Origin: Streptomyces sp. 35G-GA-8 | GTDB lineage: Bacteria > Actinomycetota > Actinomycetes > Streptomycetales > Streptomycetaceae | Reading direction: 5' to 3' | Assembly: GCF_023534745.1 (NCBI RefSeq) | Contig: NZ_JAMHJQ010000004.1 | Location: forward strand, 323,608 to 387,607 | DNA: 64,000 nt | Shown: positions 1 through 8,789 of the stretch, piece by piece | Layout: every line of letters begins with the position of its first letter | Numbering within the stretch: the first letter of the stretch is position 1 | The notes under the pieces: model-generated | What the model saw: only the letters and a program-made list of their open reading frames with translations | Databases searched by the model: none | What the model was told of the DNA's origin: nothing | Program-made: the position numbers and the translations under genes

Positions 1-759
1 CTCCTGGTAGCGCAGCGTGCCGTGCACCCGCACCTCGTCGTCGGCCTGGGCCACCTTCGACGGGTCGAAGCGCACCAGCCAGCCGGTCGGGGCGTGCAGG
101 CCGTCGTCGGCGGGGGCGGCGAATCCGGCGTCGAACTGGTCGAGCTGGTCCGGGTCGAGCAGCAGCCGTACCGGTCGTTCCGAGTGGCCCTCGATGACGT
201 CCGGGTCGAGTGAGGACGCCACCAGATAGTCCTTGACGGTGGCCAGCGCGGCCATCACCTGGCTCTCCGAGAAGCCCCCGGTCTCCCGGACGGCGGGCAT
301 CGTGATCCCGGCCGCCCCCACCCGGAACTGCGCGGCCGGACTGTGCTTGAAGAGATCCGCGGGGGTACCGCCGGGTACGGGTCCCTGGGGGGCCAGGGGG
401 ATCACCGACATCCGCACCTGGTCCACCGAGCGGCCGGTGTTCGGCCGGTAGGGATTGCGCAGGCCCAGATAGATCGCCGTACCGAACGCCAGGACCACCA
501 CCAGGACGAGCAGCAGCAGCTGTCTCGATCCGCGCCAGAAGATCCCGTGGGGCCGTCGTACGGCCGGGGGCGGAGGCTGCGTCGGAGGCACCCTCCGTAC
601 GGCGTCGGCGTGATCGGTCATCCGTTCCCGCGCCGAGAACTCCTGAAGGCGGGCCTCCCGGATGAAGGATTCGTCGAAGACGGTGGAGCGGTACTCGTCG
701 TCATCGCCGCCGGGCAGCCCCTCAGGTTCCCCTTCGGGTGGGTCTCCACGCCCTGCCAT
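1..759 (-). CDS. Membrane protein of unknown function, C-terminus outside window
   Basis: The gene reads leftwards and is cut by the window edge; 253 residues are visible. An acidic N-terminus carries the motif VFDESFIREA (about residues 27-36) followed by a proline-rich stretch. One membrane helix (about residues 77-95, LLLLVLVVVLAFGTAIYLGL) leads into an extracytoplasmic domain. I recognise it as the kind of conserved Streptomyces membrane protein found upstream of proA, but its function is unknown to me. The ATG is supported by a TACCCT hexamer six bases upstream, which suggests a leaderless start. The neighbouring gene at 904-1494 has the same start element and a related N-terminal motif, so the two are probably paralogous or co-regulated. 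Confidence 0.75.
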   Translation of the reverse strand, partial: MAGRGDPPEGEPEGLPGGDDDEYRSTVFDESFIREARLQEFSARERMTDHADAVRRVPPTQPPPPAVRRPHGIFWRGSRQLLLLVLVVVLAFGTAIYLGLRNPYRPNTGRSVDQVRMSVIPLAPQGPVPGGTPADLFKHSPAAQFRVGAAGITMPAVRETGGFSESQVMAALATVKDYLVASSLDPDVIEGHSERPVRLLLDPDQLDQFDAGFAAPADDGLHAPTGWLVRFDPSKVAQADDEVRVHGTLRYQE

Positions 760-765
760 ACCTTC

Positions 766-771
766 AGGGTA
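766..771 (-). promoter_or_regulatory. -10-like TACCCT abutting start codon
   Basis: On the minus strand TACCCT is followed by GAAGGT and then ATG at 759. The arrangement CTACCCTGAAGG plus start codon is repeated before the gene at 904-1494. No convincing -35 is visible. It fits a leaderless promoter, with TSS at or near the A of ATG. Confidence 0.45.
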
Positions 772-903
772 GGTCGGAGGGGCCGAACATAAACGCTGGG
801 CAAGCCGGGAAGTTCCGGGAGCCACGCGATCGGCCGTTCAGGTCGTCCCCGGCCGTCCGGGGGGTGTTCCGCCGCGCTGAGGGCGCGCGGTCAGGGCATG
901 CGG

Positions 904-1494
904 TCAGGGCGCGCGCGGCACCACGGAGACCGTCGGCGCCGACTCGTTCGCGGAGGCCGAGGGGATACCCGGGGCCGGCTTGTCGATCTCGGTCGTGGTG
1001 GGCCCCGGCACCGTGCCGTCGCGGCTGTTGGAGGCTCCGCGGTAGACGGCCGAGAAGGCCAGCGCGACCATCCCGATCCCCATCAGCAGGGCGAGCAGCC
1101 AGGCGACGGGCCGGTGCCAGCGGGCGGCGCCGCGGTACGGCCGCAGCGAGCCGCCATGGCGTCCGTACGGCCCGGCGAGCGCGTCGGGGTCATCGGGGTC
1201 GTACCCGTCGTCGTAGTCGGGGTCGGGTCCGTACGCGCCGTCGCGGCCGTACAGCTCCTCGTACAGCTCATCCTCGGGCCGTCCCCCGCCGGACCGCGCG
1301 CGGGCCGCCTCGGCCTCGGCGCGCGCCTGTGCGGCGGCCAGCAGCCGTTCCACGGCGGAGGGTTCATGGATCGTGGCGGACCTGACGAAGTCCTCGTCGA
1401 ACACCACGGGGGCGAAGTCCTTGTCCGCGCCTCCGCGGTCGTCGTCGGGCTCCCAGCCGTCCGGGAACGGCTTGCCCCCCACGTCGTCCGGCAC
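904..1494 (-). CDS. Conserved membrane protein of unknown function
   Basis: A 196-residue protein. The acidic N-terminal half holds VVFDEDFVRSA followed by IHEPSAVERL, then a low-complexity Tyr/Asp/Gly stretch with several YGP and PDD motifs. One membrane helix follows (about residues 129-149, VAWLLALLMGIGMVALAFSA), then a short Ser/Thr/Pro-rich extracytoplasmic tail. The open frame extends upstream to 1566, but I place the start at GTG 1494. It is preceded by TACCCTGAAGGG, the same element that precedes the ATG of the neighbouring gene at 759. Function is unknown. The FDExF(V/I)R motif shared with that neighbour suggests a common binding partner. Confidence 0.75.
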   Translation of the reverse strand: MPDDVGGKPFPDGWEPDDDRGGADKDFAPVVFDEDFVRSATIHEPSAVERLLAAAQARAEAEAARARSGGGRPEDELYEELYGRDGAYGPDPDYDDGYDPDDPDALAGPYGRHGGSLRPYRGAARWHRPVAWLLALLMGIGMVALAFSAVYRGASNSRDGTVPGPTTTEIDKPAPGIPSASANESAPTVSVVPRAP

Positions 1495-1500
1495 CCCTTC

Positions 1501-1506
1501 AGGGTA
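1501..1506 (-). promoter_or_regulatory. -10-like TACCCT abutting start codon
   Basis: TACCCT on the minus strand lies six bases before GTG 1494, in the context CTACCCTGAAGG. This is identical to the element before the gene at 1-759. It supports GTG 1494 as start and a leaderless transcript. The -35 is not recognisable. Confidence 0.45.
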
Positions 1507-1639
1507 GACCTGGCGGGTCGTTTTGGGCAGGCGGAGTCCGAACTCTCCCGACTCGGTCTTTGTCACATCGCGGCCCGGGCGCGCCCGTCCGTCGCCGCGG
1601 GCGCCCCTGCCGTACTGGTCCGTATCAGTGGCCCCACCG

Positions 1640-2923
1640 CTACCGCGTGTGGCCGTCGCCGATCACGATGTACTTCGTCGAGGTCAGCTCGGGCAGGCCC
1701 ATCGGCCCCCGCGCGTGCAGCTTCTGCGTGGAGATTCCGATCTCGGCGCCGAAGCCGAACTGGCCGCCGTCGGTGAACCGGGTGGACGCGTTCACGGCGA
1801 CGGTCGTGGAATCGACCAACTGGGTGAATCGGCGGGCGGCGGCCTGCGAGGTGGTGACGATCGCCTCCGTATGGCCGGACGACCAGAGGCGGATATGGGC
1901 GACGGCCGCGTCCAGCGAGTCGACGACCGCGGCGGCGATGTCGTACGAGAGGTACTCGGTCTCCCAGTCCTCCGCGGTGGCCGGCACGATCTCCGCCTTC
2001 GAGCCCGCGCCGTACGCGAGCACCCGCTCGTCGGCGTGGACCGTGACCCCGGCGTCGGCGAGCGCGTCCAGCGCGCGCGGCAGGAACGCGCCCGCGATGT
2101 CCTGGTGGACGAGGAGCGTCTCGGCGGCGTTGCAGACGCTGGGCCGCTGCGCCTTGGAGTTGATCAGGATCTCGACGGCCATGTCGAGATCGGTCTCGGC
2201 GTCCACATACACATGGCAGTTGCCGGTGCCGGTCTCGATGACGGGGACGGTGGAGCCCTCGACGACGGCGCGGATCAGGGAGGCGCCGCCGCGCGGGATC
2301 AGTACGTCGACCAGGCCCCGGGCCCGCATCAGCTCCTGTACGGCGTCCCTGCCCTCGCCGGGCACGAGCTGTACGGCGTCGGCGGGCAGCCCGGCCCCGC
2401 CGACGGCGTCGCGCAGCACCCGTACGAGGGCGGTGTTCGAGGAGATCGCCGAGGAGGAGCCGCGCAGCAGCACCGCGTTGCCCGACTTCAGACAGAGCGC
2501 GGCGGCGTCCACGGTGACATTGGGGCGGGCCTCGTAGATGATCCCGACCACACCGAGGGGCACCCGCACCTGCCGCAGGTCGATGCCGTTGGGCAGCGTC
2601 GAGCCGCGTACGACCTCACCGACCGGGTCGGGCAGCGCCGCCACGTCCCGTACATCCGCGGCGATGGCCCGCACCCGCTCCGGTGTCAGCGTCAGCCGGT
2701 CGATGATCGCCTCGCCGGTCCCGGCCTCCCGGGCCCGCGCGATGTCCTCGGCGTTGGCCGTGACGATCTCGTGGGTACGGACTTCCAGCGCGTCCGCGAT
2801 CGCCAGCAGCGCGTCGTCCTTGGCCGCCCGCGGCAGTGGCGCGATATCGGCGGCCGCGGCGCGGGACCGGTAGGCGGCCCTGGCGACCGGGGAGAGGTTG
2901 TCGTACGGCGAGAGCGAGGTCAT
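1640..2923 (-). CDS. proA: Gamma-glutamyl phosphate reductase (proline biosynthesis)
   Basis: This 427-residue enzyme has the normal family length. It reduces gamma-glutamyl phosphate with NADPH to glutamate-5-semialdehyde, the second step of proline synthesis. It belongs to the aldehyde dehydrogenase fold. The catalytic cysteine is Cys264 in [11 protein letters not shown], and the cofactor-domain motifs [20 protein letters not shown] and [11 protein letters not shown] are intact. The partner kinase proB lies upstream on the same strand, separated by one small conserved gene, the arrangement I associate with Streptomyces. The ATG at 2923 opens directly on the family N-terminus [11 protein letters not shown]. 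Cytoplasmic. Confidence 0.97.
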   Translation of the reverse strand: MTSLSPYDNLSPVARAAYRSRAAAADIAPLPRAAKDDALLAIADALEVRTHEIVTANAEDIARAREAGTGEAIIDRLTLTPERVRAIAADVRDVAALPDPVGEVVRGSTLPNGIDLRQVRVPLGVVGIIYEARPNVTVDAAALCLKSGNAVLLRGSSSAISSNTALVRVLRDAVGGAGLPADAVQLVPGEGRDAVQELMRARGLVDVLIPRGGASLIRAVVEGSTVPVIETGTGNCHVYVDAETDLDMAVEILINSKAQRPSVCNAAETLLVHQDIAGAFLPRALDALADAGVTVHADERVLAYGAGSKAEIVPATAEDWETEYLSYDIAAAVVDSLDAAVAHIRLWSSGHTEAIVTTSQAAARRFTQLVDSTTVAVNASTRFTDGGQFGFGAEIGISTQKLHARGPMGLPELTSTKYIVIGDGHTR

Positions 2924-2995
2924 GCCCGCAGGGTAGTGCGCGCCCTGCGGGCATTCCGCACCTATTCCGGACTCCGAGACACTTCCGGTGGGGGA

Positions 2996-3511
2996 TCAGA
3001 ACGGATGAACGCCCACCGGGGCCGCCGGTGGCGGGCCGTACCCCTCCGCGATCCGCTGGTGATAGGTCTCACGGTCGATGACCTCAAGGCCGACGATCTT
3101 CCACGGCGGCAGCTTGGCGCTCGACCGGTGCTCGCCCCAGAGCCGCAGTGCGACGGCGGCGGCGTCGTGCAGATCCCGGGCCTCCTCCCAGTACCGGATC
3201 TCCGCGTGGTCGTTGGCGTACCGGCTGGTCAGCAGGAAGGGGTGGTCATGGGCCAGCTGCTCAAGGCCGCGCCGGACCTCCGGCAGCGGGGCCTCGGCGC
3301 CCGAGACGCTGAGCGTGATGTGCCAGAGCTTCGACAGCGCACGGCCCTCCCCGCGCGCCTCCGTTCTCGATACGACCTCCCGCTGTTGTTCGTCGTCGAA
3401 GTCGTCCCCCGCTTCGACGCTGGTCAGGGCTCGTTCCTCGCCCGCGGCCCTCCGGGCGTGGGCGCTTCCCCCGGTCCCTCGGGGCACCGCCCCCGGGCGC
3501 GCTCGTCTCAC
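2996..3511 (-). CDS. Conserved hypothetical protein between proB and proA
   Basis: A 171-residue soluble protein. The conserved core runs from KLWHITLSVSG (about residue 63) to the end GPPPAAPVGVHPF, with acidic and aromatic patches such as DHAEIRYWEEARDLHDAAA. The first 60 residues are basic, then acidic, and look disordered. I start at GTG 3511 because AGGAGG (3518-3523) sits six bases upstream; the frame continues to a TTG at 3568 without such a site. No membrane segment or known catalytic motif is seen. The function is unknown. Its place between the two proline genes is a position, not proof of a role in proline synthesis. Confidence 0.8.
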   Translation of the reverse strand: MRRARPGAVPRGTGGSAHARRAAGEERALTSVEAGDDFDDEQQREVVSRTEARGEGRALSKLWHITLSVSGAEAPLPEVRRGLEQLAHDHPFLLTSRYANDHAEIRYWEEARDLHDAAAVALRLWGEHRSSAKLPPWKIVGLEVIDRETYHQRIAEGYGPPPAAPVGVHPF

Positions 3512-3654
3512 CAGCGGCCTCCTGTTGATGCGTTGTCGTGCTGTACCCCGCCTGTACCCCTGGGACAAAGTTGACCAGTCCCGGGCAGGGCATGGGGCGG
3601 TTTTGGTAAAGGTCCCTGTTCAAAGACCGGAGTTTCAGCCGTTTCAGGGGTGGG

Positions 3655-4815
3655 TCAGGGATGGAGGATGACCAGATCGTCTCTGTGTACGACCTCACGC
3701 TCGTAGGCGGGACCCAGCTCGCGTGCCAGCTCGCGGGTGGAGCGGCCCAGGAGCTGGGGGATCTCCTTGGCGTCGAAGTTGACGAGTCCACGGGCGACCG
3801 GACGGCCCGCCGTGTCCCGCAGCTCCACCGGGTCTCCGGCGCTGAACTCGCCCTCGACGGCGGCGATCCCGGCCGGCAGCAGTGAGGTGCGCCGCTCGAC
3901 GACGGCCCGTACCGCGCCGTCGTCCAGGGTGAGCGCGCCCTGCGGGGTGGAGGCGTGGGCGAGCCACAGCAGCCGGCCCGCGGAGCGCCGTCCGGTGCGG
4001 TGGAAGTACGTACCGGTGTCCCGGCCCGCGAGCCCGTCGGCGGCGTGGCTGGCGGAGGTCAGCACCACCGGGACCCCGGCGGCGGCGGCGATCCTGGCGG
4101 CCTCGACCTTGGTGACCATGCCGCCGGTGCCCACGCCCGCCCGGCCCGCGCTGCCGAGGGAGACGCCCGTCAGATCGGCGGGGCCGCGCACCTCCGCGAT
4201 CCGGGAGGCGCCGGGGGTACGGGGGTCGCCGTCGTACAGCCCGTCGACATCGGAGAGCAGGACGAGCAGATCGGCCCGTACGAGATGGGCGACGAGGGCG
4301 GCCAGCCGGTCGTTGTCGCCGAAGCGGATCTCGTCCGTGGCGACGGTGTCGTTCTCGTTGACGACGGGGACGGCGCCCATGCCGAGCAGCTGGTCCAGGG
4401 TGCGGTACGCGTTGCGGTAGTGGGCGCGGCGGCTGGTGTCGTCGGTGGTGAGGAGCACCTGCCCGACGCGTACGCCGTAGCGGGCGAAGGAGGCGGTGTA
4501 GCGGGCGACGAGCAGCCCCTGCCCGACGCTGGCGGCGGCCTGCTGGCGGGCCAGGTCCCGGGGGCGGCGCTCCAGCCCGAGTGGGGCGAGTCCGGCGGCG
4601 ATGGCACCGCTGGAGACGAGCAGCACCTCTTTCTCGTCACCGCTGCCGGCACCGCGTCTGACCTGGGCGAGAACATCGACGAGTGCGTCGACCCGGTCGG
4701 CGTCGAGCCCTCCGGAGGCGGTGGTGAGCGAGGAGGAGCCGACCTTGACGACGATCCTGTGGGCCCCTGCCACCGCGTCCTGCCGTGCCGTCGCGCTCTG
4801 CCGTGCCGCTGCCAC
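3655..4815 (-). CDS. proB: Glutamate 5-kinase (proline biosynthesis)
   Basis: A 386-residue enzyme that phosphorylates the gamma-carboxylate of glutamate with ATP, the first and usually proline-inhibited step of proline synthesis. The amino-acid-kinase domain begins IVVKVGSSSLT and includes VLLVSSGAIAAGL, VVNENDTVATDEIRFGDND and GTGGMVTKVEAA. The last about 90 residues form a PUA domain (from GALTLDDGAVRAVV). The start is uncertain. The frame extends to GTG 4848, but GTG 4815 has AGGGG seven bases upstream and gives an N-terminal lead of about 18 residues, closer to family norm. Its product feeds ProA at 1640-2923. Confidence 0.95.
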   Translation of the reverse strand: MAAARQSATARQDAVAGAHRIVVKVGSSSLTTASGGLDADRVDALVDVLAQVRRGAGSGDEKEVLLVSSGAIAAGLAPLGLERRPRDLARQQAAASVGQGLLVARYTASFARYGVRVGQVLLTTDDTSRRAHYRNAYRTLDQLLGMGAVPVVNENDTVATDEIRFGDNDRLAALVAHLVRADLLVLLSDVDGLYDGDPRTPGASRIAEVRGPADLTGVSLGSAGRAGVGTGGMVTKVEAARIAAAAGVPVVLTSASHAADGLAGRDTGTYFHRTGRRSAGRLLWLAHASTPQGALTLDDGAVRAVVERRTSLLPAGIAAVEGEFSAGDPVELRDTAGRPVARGLVNFDAKEIPQLLGRSTRELARELGPAYEREVVHRDDLVILHP

Positions 4816-5152
4816 GTGCTGTGCCCCTGCTCTCACTGTCGGCCACACCTCACCGGCCGACCGCTCGCCGGCTGGTCGTCCGCCGGTCGCTCAGCGTACG
4901 CGGGCGACTCCCGGGCCGACGAGGCATTTCAGTGGGTGGGACGCGACCCGGACACCCGTCCGTCTGTTCAACCCTCGCCCGCGGTGCAACCGCGTGCCGG
5001 TGAAGACAGTCTGTCAGGTATGACAACAGCCGGGAAACGTTCCCGTCCGCGCAGCGATAGGCTGGCCTCCACGGCGCCCGCACGCTCGCCGATGGCGGCG
5101 ACTCCCCCCACTTGATCCCCCGCGCAACCACACACGAGATGGGCCATCAGTA
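4816..5152. other. Divergent intergenic region, proB / glycosyltransferase
   Basis: These 337 bases separate proB from the glycopolymer block. No gene is visible. They hold two short inverted repeats, TGTCA-GGTA-TGACA near 5018-5031 and GGGAA-ACG-TTCCC near 5032-5044. A rightward -10-like TAGGCT lies at 5058-5063, without a clear -35. Promoters for both flanking genes probably lie here. Confidence 0.4.
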
Positions 5153-7180
5153 ATGCCAGTAAAAGTGAGCGTCGTCATTCCGGTGTACAACCCGGGTAAG
5201 TACATCGACCCGTGCATCGATTCACTGCTGGCCCAGACGCTGCCGGCGGCGGATTTCGAAGTGCTCTTCGTGGATGACGGATCGACCGACGACAGCCCGG
5301 CCCGGCTGGACAAGCTGGCGGCCGAGCACCCTCATTTCCGGGTGATCCACATCCCCAACTCGGGCTGGCCCGGCAAGCCGAGGAACATCGGTGTCGCCGA
5401 GGCCAAGGGGGAGTACGTCCAGTTCGTTGACCAGGACGACCACATGGCGTCCGACGCGCTGCGACGGCTGTATGAGATGGGTCACCGCAACGGCTCCGAC
5501 ATCGTGATCGGGAAGGTCGCGTCCAATTTCCGCGGCGTTCCGCACGGCGTGTTCAAGAAGAACCGCGAGAAGTGCGATCTGAGCAATGCGCCACTGTACG
5601 ACAGCCTGACCCCGCACAAGATGTTCCGTACGGAGTTCCTGCGCGAGAACGGCATCGCGTACCCCGAGGGCAAGCGGCGCCTGGAGGACCAGCTGTACAT
5701 GATGCAGGCGTATTTCCCCGCCAAGGTCGTATCGATCCTGGGGACTTACACCTGCTACTACTACTCGAAGCGGGACGACGGCCAGAACGCCGGCTCCGCC
5801 AAGATCGTGCCGGCGGGCTACTACGGCAACCTGCGCGAGGTCCTCAAGGTCGTCGTGGACAACACCGAACCGGGTGAATTCCGGGACCGGCTGCTGCGGC
5901 GCTTCTACCGGGTCGAGATGCTCGGCCGGCTGAGCGAGCCGTCCGTGGTCAACTACACGCCCGAGTTCCTCGACGAGATGTGCGACGCGATCCGTCCGCT
6001 CGCCGAGGAGTTCATGCACGACGGCGTGCACGACGGCCTCGGCTCGCTGGTCAGACTCCGCTCCACCCTGCTGCGCGCCGACGACCGCCAGGGGCTGGTG
6101 AAGATCGCCCACTTCGCCAAGTCGGTGAAGGGCGCGGCCCGGCTGGAGGACTTCGACTGGCAGCCGGACGGCAGTGCCGCGCTCACCGTGACCGGCCGGC
6201 TCGTCCACGGCGAGGACAAGGAGCCGCTGCGGCTGGTCCGCCGCGACAAGCGCTACTTCCTGCACCCCGACATCACCGAAGGGCTGCTGCCGGACGGTGA
6301 ACTCCTCGATGTCACCGACGACATGGACAGCTTCAAGGGCGAGTTCTCGCTGCGCAACCGCGAGACCGCCGTCGAGTGGCCGTGTGTCGCGGAGTTCACC
6401 ACCAAGATCGAGGCGCTGGGCGACGACGCGTACGAGGTCGTCCTGCACGGCGTCGGCCAGGTCACCAGCGAGGCGGTCAAGGGCCGCGGCCGGGTCTCCC
6501 GCGGCTTCTGGGACGTCTGGGTGCCGCTGCGCGGACTCGGGCTGGTACGGAAGGCCAGGCTGGGCGCGGACCGCGCCGCGTCGGTCGACACCAAGTGCCT
6601 TCCCGCGCTGCTCGGTTCGCCCGCGCGGCCGGTGATCCCGTACTTCACCGACCCGCACGGCAACCTCACCCTCGATGTCGCGGGCCGCGCCAAGAAGATG
6701 GCCACCTATCTCGCGGACCGGCCCGCGCGGCGGATGCCCGGCAGCCGTCCCGAGCTGCGTCTCGACGTCTTCACCGGCACCAAGTCCGGTTCGCAGGCGG
6801 TCGAGTTGGTGCTGACCCCGGCGGACGGCAACGCGCGGACCGCGCCGTCCACGCTCCGCCCCGACCAGGGCAGGGCCCACCTCGGTGTCCCCGCCAGGGT
6901 GCCGGACCTGCCGGCCGGACCGGCGCAGCTCTCGGTGCGGCTGGACGGGCCGAAGGGCCCCGTGCTGCCGCTCTGCGAGGTGCCCGTGGCCCAGGGCGGC
7001 CGGATCCGGCTGGACGAGAGCGGTCTGGACATGGTCGATCCGCTGCTCGTCCGGATGGTGACGGTGAAGCGCCGCAGGGCGACGCTGCGCCGGGTGCTCC
7101 GCTCGGCGGGCGGCCCGCTCGTGCGCCGGCTGCCCTCGTCGGCGCGCAAGAAGGTGCGCCGGCTCGCCGCGCGTCTGTGA
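5153..7180 (+). CDS. Large GT2 glycosyltransferase, TarS-like, with long C-terminal region
   Basis: A 675-residue cytoplasmic or peripheral enzyme. Residues 1 to about 230 are a family-2 glycosyltransferase: VSVVIPVYNPGKYIDPCIDS, the nucleotide site FVDDGSTDDSP, and the metal-binding motif FVDQDDHMASD (DxDD, about residue 94). Residues 330-675 are not a transferase fold I can name. They look beta-rich and end in a basic, membrane-surface-like tail (RRLPSSARKKVRRLAARL). The layout resembles S. aureus TarS, which glycosylates poly(ribitol phosphate) and carries C-terminal beta-sandwich modules. With the CDP-ribitol synthase-like and TagF/TarL-like genes nearby, I infer that it decorates a teichoic-acid-type polymer. 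Donor and linkage are unknown. The gene is followed closely by the rmlC-like gene. Confidence 0.8.
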   Translation: MPVKVSVVIPVYNPGKYIDPCIDSLLAQTLPAADFEVLFVDDGSTDDSPARLDKLAAEHPHFRVIHIPNSGWPGKPRNIGVAEAKGEYVQFVDQDDHMASDALRRLYEMGHRNGSDIVIGKVASNFRGVPHGVFKKNREKCDLSNAPLYDSLTPHKMFRTEFLRENGIAYPEGKRRLEDQLYMMQAYFPAKVVSILGTYTCYYYSKRDDGQNAGSAKIVPAGYYGNLREVLKVVVDNTEPGEFRDRLLRRFYRVEMLGRLSEPSVVNYTPEFLDEMCDAIRPLAEEFMHDGVHDGLGSLVRLRSTLLRADDRQGLVKIAHFAKSVKGAARLEDFDWQPDGSAALTVTGRLVHGEDKEPLRLVRRDKRYFLHPDITEGLLPDGELLDVTDDMDSFKGEFSLRNRETAVEWPCVAEFTTKIEALGDDAYEVVLHGVGQVTSEAVKGRGRVSRGFWDVWVPLRGLGLVRKARLGADRAASVDTKCLPALLGSPARPVIPYFTDPHGNLTLDVAGRAKKMATYLADRPARRMPGSRPELRLDVFTGTKSGSQAVELVLTPADGNARTAPSTLRPDQGRAHLGVPARVPDLPAGPAQLSVRLDGPKGPVLPLCEVPVAQGGRIRLDESGLDMVDPLLVRMVTVKRRRATLRRVLRSAGGPLVRRLPSSARKKVRRLAARL

Positions 7181-7238
7181 CCGGCCGCGCTTCTCCCGAG
7201 CAATGAGTGACAAGCACACAGAACAAGGACGTGATCAC

Positions 7239-7838
7239 ATGCGGCAGCTCTCGGTCGAAGGTGCCTGGGTACATGAACCGAAGATCTTCCCGGACAGCCG
7301 TGGCAGCTTCCACGAGTGGTTCAAGGCGTCGGACTTCACCGAGGCGGCCGGCCACCCACTGCGCCTCGCCCAGGCGAACTGCTCGGTGTCCAGCCGCGGC
7401 ACGCTGCGCGGGATCCACTTCGCCGATGTACCGCCCAGCCAGGCCAAGTATGTGAAGTGCGTACGCGGCGCGGTGCTCGACGTGATCGTGGATATCCGGG
7501 TCGGCTCCCCCACATACCGGCAGTGGGAGGCGGTACGGCTGGACGATGTGGATCATCACGCCGTCTATCTCGCCGAGGGGCTCGGCCACGCGTTCATGGC
7601 GCTGACGGACGACGCCACGGTGGTCTATCTGTGCTCCGAGGGGTACGCCCCCGGGCGTGAGCACGGCATCAACCCGCTGGACCCGGCGCTCGGTATCGAG
7701 TGGCCCCAGGGCATCACCCCGCTGCTCTCCGACAAGGACGCGGCGGCGCCGACCCTCGCGGAGGCCGAGGCCCAGGGCCTGCTCCCGTCGTACGAGGACT
7801 GCAAGGCGTACTACAGCGAGCTGGCCGCCCGCGGCTGA
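7239..7838 (+). CDS. rfbC: dTDP-4-dehydrorhamnose 3,5-epimerase family protein
   Basis: A 199-residue cupin-fold enzyme of normal RmlC length, third step of dTDP-L-rhamnose synthesis. Family motifs are PDSRGSFHEWF, the substrate-binding GTLRGIHFAD with the catalytic histidine, KYVKCVRGAVLDVIVDIR, and LAEGLGHAFMALTD. The frame opens at 7203, but I choose ATG 7239 because AAGGA lies about seven bases upstream and the protein then begins MRQLSVEGAWVHEPKIF, as expected for the family. It is the only rhamnose gene on the plus strand; rfbD, rfbB and rfbA form a minus-strand set at 8862-11790. It probably shares transcription with the upstream glycosyltransferase. Confidence 0.92.
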   Translation: MRQLSVEGAWVHEPKIFPDSRGSFHEWFKASDFTEAAGHPLRLAQANCSVSSRGTLRGIHFADVPPSQAKYVKCVRGAVLDVIVDIRVGSPTYRQWEAVRLDDVDHHAVYLAEGLGHAFMALTDDATVVYLCSEGYAPGREHGINPLDPALGIEWPQGITPLLSDKDAAAPTLAEAEAQGLLPSYEDCKAYYSELAARG

Positions 7839-7854
7839 GCCGGCCCGGCGCATA

Positions 7855-7897
7855 CGGAAGGGGCCCGAGCGATCATGAATCGCTCGGGCCCCTTCCG
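7855..7897. terminator. Strong bidirectional terminator
   Basis: A perfect 19-bp GC-rich stem (7855-7873 with 7879-7897) encloses the five-base loop CATGA. It lies between the convergent rfbC-like and methyltransferase genes and can serve both strands. Confidence 0.85.
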
Positions 7898-7910
7898 TAG
7901 GGTTCCGGGA

Positions 7911-8705
7911 TCAGCCGGTGACCGCCTCGATCTGCCGCCGCAGCGGCGCGAAGGCCGACCGCGAGCGGCGCAGATTGCGGGCGCGGGCCAGAGCGGGCCA
8001 GAAACCCGCCCCGAGCAGCGCCTCGGGCCGCACCGCGTTCTTACGGACCAGCACCTCTTCGGGCACGTCCTGCGGGTCCGGTACGACGTACTCCTCGATG
8101 ATCTTGTCGTACGCGCCCTTCAGCACCGTGCTGTCCGGGTTCGCGCCGAAGATGGCCACCACCCCGGTCGGCTCGGTGTCGACGTCGACGACCAGCAGGT
8201 CGGGGCGGTACCGGCGCAGCACGGTGGCGACCTTGTAGACGTCGCCGGCCCAGAACTTGGTGTGCCGGTCGCGCGCCGCCTCGTCGACATCGCGCGGCAG
8301 CATGTCGTCCAGGACGATCACGCTGGACCAGCGGGAGTGCTTCTCGACGTTCATGAAGTCGCGCAGCGCGAACTCGAAGAGATGCATGCCGTCGATGAAC
8401 GACAGCTCCAGCTTCGGGTCACCGCCGAACAGATTGACCGGGTCACGCCGGGCGAGCGCGCGGAACGGGTTGCGGCCGTTGCGGAGATGGATCAAAGGAT
8501 CCTTGCGGGCGAAGAAGTCGTCGCTGGTGGCCTTGACCAGATGGACATCGCAGCTGATGTCCGTGACGACCCGGAACGCCGGGTCGACCGCGACCGACGG
8601 AACCCGGGACAGCGCCAGACTGCGGCCGTCATTGACCCCGATTTCCAAGTAGGTGCGGGGTTTGTACACACGGTGCAGTTGGCGCAGGAAGCCGTGGCGA
8701 TCCAC
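7911..8705 (-). CDS. Class I SAM-dependent methyltransferase
   Basis: A 264-residue protein. The glycine-rich SAM motif YLEIGVNDGRSL is at about residues 19-30, followed by VAVDPAF (motif II), LSFIDGMHLFEFALRDF and IVLDDMLP, the pattern of the Methyltransf_24-type proteins often found in sugar and polysaccharide clusters. The substrate cannot be read from sequence; by context a sugar or polyol of the glycopolymer is plausible. The start is GTG 8705. A 15-bp perfect inverted repeat lies twelve bases upstream (8717-8757), so expression may be controlled or insulated there. It faces rfbC convergently, with a strong terminator between. Confidence 0.8.
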   Translation of the reverse strand: MDRHGFLRQLHRVYKPRTYLEIGVNDGRSLALSRVPSVAVDPAFRVVTDISCDVHLVKATSDDFFARKDPLIHLRNGRNPFRALARRDPVNLFGGDPKLELSFIDGMHLFEFALRDFMNVEKHSRWSSVIVLDDMLPRDVDEAARDRHTKFWAGDVYKVATVLRRYRPDLLVVDVDTEPTGVVAIFGANPDSTVLKGAYDKIIEEYVVPDPQDVPEEVLVRKNAVRPEALLGAGFWPALARARNLRRSRSAFAPLRRQIEAVTG

Positions 8706-8716
8706 GTAAGGGGCCC

Positions 8717-8757
8717 TTCACTGAGAATCAACAACCAAGGGATTGATTCTCAGTGAA
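8717..8757. promoter_or_regulatory. 15-bp perfect inverted repeat before methyltransferase gene
   Basis: Arms TTCACTGAGAATCAA (8717-8731) and its exact complement (8743-8757) flank an 11-base spacer. The site is AT-richer than its surroundings and ends twelve bases before the GTG start. It could be an operator, or the terminator of the rfbABD transcript coming from the right. Confidence 0.6.
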
Positions 8758-8789
8758 CTTAGTGGGCCACCAGGCTGTACGTAAACATC

